From NCBI GenBank assembly GCA_016208645.1, contig JACQXP010000182.1, forward strand, positions 1 through 8,263: a stretch of DNA of 8,263 nucleotides, in the 5' to 3' direction. Shown piece after piece: positions 4,769 to 8,263 of the stretch. Position numbers and translations under genes: made by a program. The notes beneath the pieces were generated by a model. The model had not been told where the DNA came from. It did no database searches and saw only the letters and a list, made by a program, of their open reading frames with translations. Each line of letters opens with the position of its first letter. Position 1 is the stretch's first letter. This DNA is from Candidatus Methylomirabilota bacterium (GTDB lineage: Bacteria; Methylomirabilota; Methylomirabilia; Methylomirabilales; 2-02-FULL-66-22).

Positions 4769-6583
4769 CTACCCATTCTCCCGCTCGGCCAGGGCCTCCA
4801 GCTCGCGGGCCAGGAGTTGCTTCTGGTGCAGCCGGTGGTAGTGGCCTTCGCGGGCGAGCAGCTCCTGGTGGGTGCCGCGCTCCGCGATGCAGCCGTCCTT
4901 CAGGTACACGATCTGGTTCGCGTCCTTCAGCGTGGAGATCCGGTGGGAGATGAGGATCGTCGTCCGCCCCTCCATGGCGGCCTTCAGCTCGCTCAGGATG
5001 CGCTCCTCGGTCTGGACGTCCACGCTGGAGAAGGCGTCGTCAAGGATCAGGATGGGCGGGTTCTTGATCAGGGCGCGGGCCAGGGCCGTCCGCTGCTTCT
5101 GGCCGCCGGAGAGGCGGACGCCCCGCTCCCCCAAGAGGGTCTCGAACCGGTCGGCGAACTCCTGGATGCTGGGCAAAAGCGCCGCCACCCGCGCGGCCTC
5201 CTCCAGGTCCTCGATGGTGGCGTCCTGGCGGCCGAACAGGATGTTCTCGCGGATGGTCTCGGAGAAGAGGAAGATGTCCTGCGAGACGAGGCCGATGGAG
5301 GCCTTGAGGGTGGTGAGCGGGATGCTCCGGATGTCGCGCCCGTCCAGGAAGAGGCTGCCCTCGGGCGCCTCGAACAGGCGGGGGATCAGGTTGACGAGGG
5401 TGCTCTTGCCCGCGCCCACCTCGCCCACGATGGCGCAGCGGCTGCCGGCCGGGATCCTGAGCGAGACGTCCCGCAGGACCCAGGGGCCCTCGAGGCCGTA
5501 GCGGAACGACAGGCCGCGGATTTCGATCTCCCCGCGGAGGCGCCTGGGCCTTCCGTCCTCCCGCGTGAGGTATCCGGGCGCGACGGGCGTCTCCAGGATC
5601 TCCACCAGCCGGGCCAGGGCGGAGGATCCCCGCTGGTACAGGTTCACCACGTACCCGATGGCCATCACCGGCCAGGTCAGCATGGCCAGGTAGCCGTTGA
5701 ACTGGACGAACTGGCCGATGGTGAGCTGTCCCGTGAGCACGCGCCGCCCGCCCAGCCAGAGGACGATGGCGGCCGCCAGCCCGGAGAAGACGGCCATGAG
5801 CGGCCACAGGAGGCCGCTGAGGCGCGCCGTGACCAGGTTCTTCCGCATGTACTCGGCGGAGAGATCGGTGAACCGGCGGAGCTGGTTCTCCTCCTGCGCG
5901 TGGGCCTGGACGACGCGGATGCCGGCCAAATTCTCCTGGACGAAGATGCTCACCCGCCCCAGGAACTGCTGCACCTCGCGGTAGCCCCGGTGGATGCGGT
6001 TGCCGAAGCCCAGCACCAAGAGGGTGATGCCCGGCAGCGACAGGAGCGACCAGAGGGTGAGCCACGGGTCAATGCCGATCAGCAGGGGCAGCGCCGCCAG
6101 GATGAGGATCGCGCCGTCCAGGGCCGCCACGGCGCCGATCCCCAGCATCTCGCGGACCGACGCCAGGTCGTTGGTCAGGCGAGACATCAGGTCGCCGGTC
6201 TTGGTGTGCTGGAAGTACGAGAGCGGCAGGCGCTGGAGGTGCGCGAACAGGGCGTTGCGGAGGCCCCACTCGATGTTCCGGGAGAAGCCGAAGACGTTGG
6301 TCCGCCAGAAGAACCGGAAGATCCCCTGGCCAACCGCGGCCAGGACGATCAGGGCGGGATAGCGAAGCAGGCCCCACCCGTGGTCCTGGGCCACCGCCAG
6401 GCCATCCAGGGCCAGGCGGGTGAACCACGGGATCAAGAGGTGCATGGCATCCGTGCCCAGCAAGGCCAGGATGCCCAAAAAGAAAAGCCGGCGATGCCGG
6501 CGGAGAAATGGCCGGACGTGCTGCAGGAGCCTGGCGATGGCGCGCCTCACACGAAAGGAGAAACAGCGAACGACGGAGTACAC
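4769..6583 (-). CDS. ABC exporter half-transporter, degenerate-site (TM287-like) subunit
   Basis: This 604-residue type IV ABC exporter subunit is the partner of the gene directly downstream. The membrane domain spans about residues 32-315 and the nucleotide-binding domain about 350-604. Walker A is GEVGAGKST (387-395), the Q-loop Gln is 435, the signature is a canonical LSGGQ (491-495) and the switch His is 547. Walker B ends ILILDD (511-516): Asp516 replaces the catalytic Glu, as in TM287 and similar subunits. One composite ATP site of the heterodimer should therefore be degenerate and the other, using this subunit's LSGGQ, competent. GTG 6583 is an uncertain start because no good ribosome-binding site precedes it; a GTG at codon 12 is an alternative. 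The N-terminus is strongly basic. The gene lies 100 nt downstream of the PIN toxin on the same strand. I saw no convincing separate promoter, so read-through is possible. Confidence 0.91.
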   Translation of the reverse strand: MYSVVRCFSFRVRRAIARLLQHVRPFLRRHRRLFFLGILALLGTDAMHLLIPWFTRLALDGLAVAQDHGWGLLRYPALIVLAAVGQGIFRFFWRTNVFGFSRNIEWGLRNALFAHLQRLPLSYFQHTKTGDLMSRLTNDLASVREMLGIGAVAALDGAILILAALPLLIGIDPWLTLWSLLSLPGITLLVLGFGNRIHRGYREVQQFLGRVSIFVQENLAGIRVVQAHAQEENQLRRFTDLSAEYMRKNLVTARLSGLLWPLMAVFSGLAAAIVLWLGGRRVLTGQLTIGQFVQFNGYLAMLTWPVMAIGYVVNLYQRGSSALARLVEILETPVAPGYLTREDGRPRRLRGEIEIRGLSFRYGLEGPWVLRDVSLRIPAGSRCAIVGEVGAGKSTLVNLIPRLFEAPEGSLFLDGRDIRSIPLTTLKASIGLVSQDIFLFSETIRENILFGRQDATIEDLEEAARVAALLPSIQEFADRFETLLGERGVRLSGGQKQRTALARALIKNPPILILDDAFSSVDVQTEERILSELKAAMEGRTTILISHRISTLKDANQIVYLKDGCIAERGTHQELLAREGHYHRLHQKQLLARELEALAERENG

Positions 6584-6683
6584 ATTCTGCTATGTAACGC
6601 CAGAGTTTGCAAGGGCTTCATGCGGGACGTGTAGAGCAGGGAGGCGGGCACGCCACACGAATGGCCGGACGGTGCGAGGGCGG

Positions 6684-7193
6684 TCAGGGGGCTGGAGGTC
6701 GCAAAGCGGAAAGGCGACCTTCACATCCGCAACGAGATCCAAGTGATCCCCGTGTCTCAATGGGGGAGTCGGTGCTCAATACCCGGAAACCCTCACGTTC
6801 TGCAGCGGCGGCCTGCTGCTGATCCAAGGTCACGAATTCAAGCGTCGCAGGATCATCCTCCGCGGCGACAAGCGCGGCGCCGATCTGGAGGGCGTCCGAG
6901 GCACGGATGGGATGGGTCTCGACGATGCGCTCGGCGTGACGACGGACGATCTCCACCGCCGTGACCTCGGACCAGTGCTGCCACACGCGCAGGATTTCCC
7001 GTCGCGCGGCGAGCAGTCGCCGCACTGCGGCGGGTTCCTCTCGCCGACGGCGGGCGAGCGCGGACAGTAATTCCACGCGGGTGAGGGTCCAGACAAGCAC
7101 ATCCGGGTCTTCGCGCAGCCAGCGCTCGGCGCGGGCCGTGGCCCGTTCGGCGACGACCAGGGGAATGAGCGCGGACGTATCCCAGAACCTCAC
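6684..7193 (-). CDS. vapC: PIN-domain ribonuclease toxin, VapC-like
   Basis: This PIN-domain RNase is the toxin half of a type II toxin-antitoxin module; such enzymes cleave RNA in a metal-dependent way. Translating from GTG 7193 gives 169 residues beginning MRFWDTSALIPL, the usual opening of this subfamily. The acidic metal-binding set is present: Asp5, Glu41 (RVELLSALARR), Asp100 (RASDALQIGAAL) and Asp124 (FVTLDQQ). The start GTG overlaps the antitoxin TGA as GTGA, and a GGGAGGG sequence lies just upstream; the preceding GTG 7196 is also possible. Family members usually stop soon after the GFRVL strand (residue 139 here). This one runs about 30 residues further into a low-complexity tail (TDSPIETRGS...), suggesting that the original stop was lost. 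The catalytic core looks intact although the paired antitoxin frame is broken. Confidence 0.82.
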   Translation of the reverse strand: MRFWDTSALIPLVVAERATARAERWLREDPDVLVWTLTRVELLSALARRRREEPAAVRRLLAARREILRVWQHWSEVTAVEIVRRHAERIVETHPIRASDALQIGAALVAAEDDPATLEFVTLDQQQAAAAEREGFRVLSTDSPIETRGSLGSRCGCEGRLSALRPPAP

Positions 7194-7472
7194 CACCCAC
7201 CCTCCCGCTCCCGCAGGAGGTCCTTGAGGACGCTGCCGCGAAGGCGCGGCGGCCTCCGCTTTCCGAGCCAATCGGGCAGGCCACCAGTGCCTCGGCGGAT
7301 GAGCCCCCGCCGTTCCAGGCGCAGCAACCGTGCCTCGTGGCCCCCGGAGCCGCGGACGGACCGGTCCAGGGGAACGATCTGGGCGACACACCAGCACCGA
7401 CCCTCCACTCCGCACATGGTCCAGGTAGCGGGAGAGGTTGTTTTTCAGCTCCGCGATTTTGGCCGTTTTCAT
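7190..7472 (-). pseudogene. Phd/YefM-type antitoxin with a frame break
   Basis: ATG 7472 begins MKTAKIAELKNNLSRYLDHV, then RSGGSVLVC: the N-terminal DNA-binding and dimerisation half of a Phd/YefM antitoxin. The frame then turns to nonsense and would fuse into the toxin. The expected continuation, VAQIVPLDRS and a charged C-terminus ending KDLLREREGGW, is in another frame and stops at 7190-7192, overlapping the toxin start. The two halves join if about 14 nt (or any length giving 2 mod 3) were lost near 7415-7430; the residues usually found there, a CDRDxP-like turn, are missing. The toxin-contacting C-terminal half is otherwise well preserved, so the lesion looks recent. A single-base assembly error would be less able to explain the missing residues. 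As written, the module encodes no full-length antitoxin. Confidence 0.75.
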
Positions 7473-7478
7473 ATGGCC

Positions 7479-7507
7479 ATGTTAGCTATATCCACACCCG
7501 TTGTCAA
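7479..7507 (-). promoter_or_regulatory. Sigma70-like promoter of the antitoxin-toxin module, predicted leaderless
   Basis: On the minus strand, TTGACA (7507-7502) is separated by exactly 17 bp from TAACAT (7484-7479), a near-consensus -35/-10 pair. Only 6 nt separate the -10 box from the antitoxin ATG (7472-7470), and no ribosome-binding sequence is visible, so transcription would start at or beside the A of the ATG. Short palindromes lie within it: GTTGACAAC over the -35 box, and ATGGCCAT between the -10 box and the start. These could be operator half-sites for autoregulation by the antitoxin. The -35 box contains the stop of the upstream kinase pseudogene. Confidence 0.6.
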
Positions 7508-8263
7508 CGGCGAAGACCCCTCTGTGCAACCGGATCGCCTCCGGCTGGGGGTCGGTCCGCAGTGAGTTCGCGAATCACCCGCAGGATTTCCTCCAGCCGA
7601 AACGGCTTGCCCAGCATCCGGTCCACCAGCCCCCGTTCGCTGGGCTCCTTCACCACCTGGTCCCCCCAGCCGGTCATCGTGGTGCCCGACGGTCCGGAGG
7701 AGGTCGCTGAGCGCCTCCCGAATCCACGGATCGTCGTCGATTAACAGGATACGCTGCGGGCCGGTAACGGTCGCGCTGGCTTTCTGCCTCGCAACCACTG
7801 GCCCAAGGGCAGCCTGGAACTGGAGCGTAACGGTGCTTCCCCGCGCCGGAACCGAGGCGACCTGAATGTAGCCGCCGTGTCGCTCCATGAGGTGTTCCTG
7901 CGTGAAGGCTGACCCTGGTTGGGTCGCGTGCGAGGTGAGGACGCCAAGGAACCGGTCGCGGCACACGAGAGGCTCGCCCAAGACGGCGGTGACGTCCATT
8001 CCCCATACCCGTGCCACGCCGCCGGGGCGAGCACCTGGGCCTGCTCGTCCCAGAGCCAGACCGCGCCCGTCTCGGTCCCGATGAGTTCTCCCACGCGCTG
8101 GGAAATGAGCTTGAGGAGGGTGATCAGGTCCAACTCGCGGGTGATCTCCGCGGTCACCGTGGCGGGCGCTGCAAGCTGTCGTGTCCGGTCGGCCAGCGCC
8201 TCCGCGGCCCGCTTGCGCTCGGTGATATTCACGTACATCGCATGGGTGCCGGAGACGCGGCCT
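7504..8263 (-). pseudogene. Decayed PAS-GAF-histidine kinase-receiver hybrid gene, 5' partial
   Basis: Fragments of one sensor kinase appear in the expected order but in alternating frames. From the window edge: a PAS end and linker (YVNITERKRAAEALADRTRQL); the front of a GAF domain (ISQRVGELIGTETGAVWLWDEQ, written here only in part) up to HGYGEW near 8005; a frame change; the GAF end (TAVLGEPLVCRDRFLGVLTS, then FTQEHL); then, with no DHp helix pair or ATP-binding front in between, the final kinase strands (MERHGGYIQV, RGSTVTLQF); a receiver start (RILLIDDDPWIREALSDLL); and, after a second frame change near 7680, the receiver end (MTGWGDQ, GKPFRLEEILRVI). The final stop is at 7506-7504. The phosphoacceptor His, the ATP-binding N and G1 boxes and the phosphoacceptor Asp have all been deleted. 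No signalling function is expected. Confidence 0.8.

Noticed and set aside
3009..4841. 610-codon open frame on the plus strand
   Set aside because: It is antisense to the exporter subunit with clear Walker motifs, and its translation is rich in Asp, Gly, His and Gln with no domain. It arises from GC-rich codon use.
4817..6634. 605-codon open frame on the plus strand
   Set aside because: It is antisense to the second exporter subunit, with low-complexity acidic translation and no recognisable family.
6584..6683. Promoter upstream of the exporter pair (TTGCAA and a poor -10)
   Set aside because: The only candidate pair matches 4/6 at each box and would place the start inside the coding region; not strong enough to list.
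6684..7472. Single 262-residue antitoxin-toxin fusion protein
   Set aside because: The middle section is frame-shifted nonsense. The proper antitoxin C-terminus is found in another frame with a stop overlapping the toxin start, so a fusion is an artefact of the frame break.

Overview
This GC-rich window reads like chromosome from an uncultivated, probably Gram-negative soil or sediment bacterium. NC10/Rokubacteria or a deltaproteobacterial-type lineage would fit. That placement is inferred from base composition, protein style and the G-rich intergenic repeats; there is no rRNA or other phylogenetic marker here. No tRNA, CRISPR array or intact transposase was seen.

Plus strand, left part (1-2643). 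The window opens inside an RlmI-type 23S rRNA cytosine methyltransferase. Its stop is followed within a few bases by three tandem 9-bp repeats. Next come a 65-residue protein with a C4HC3 zinc-ligand pattern and a 304-residue aldolase that closely resembles mitochondrial 4-hydroxy-2-oxoglutarate aldolase (HOGA1). The aldolase stop codon lies inside a G-rich inverted repeat. A small secreted, highly charged helical protein follows, then a perfect 12-bp hairpin.

Convergent junction (2644-2987). This stretch has no intact gene. It holds a 42-codon remnant of a MazF/PemK toxin and a second G-rich repeat cluster in opposite orientation to the first. The cluster abuts the stop of the converging transporter operon.

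Minus strand, right part (8263 down to 2988). Read in transcription order: a decayed PAS-GAF-kinase-receiver gene with two frame breaks and a large internal loss; a sigma70-like promoter overlapping that pseudogene's stop; a Phd-type antitoxin with a frame break; a PIN-domain (VapC-like) toxin that keeps its acidic residues; and two type IV ABC exporter half-transporters 2 nt apart. The exporter pair has the asymmetric ATP sites of TM287/288-like heterodimers.

The transporter, aldolase and methyltransferase look intact and under selection. The regulatory and toxin-antitoxin genes around them are in various states of decay. The most notable points are the toxin left beside a frame-broken antitoxin behind a promoter predicting a leaderless transcript, the deletion-riddled sensor kinase, the G-quadruplex-capable repeats at the 3' ends of both converging units, and the bacterial C4HC3 mini-protein.
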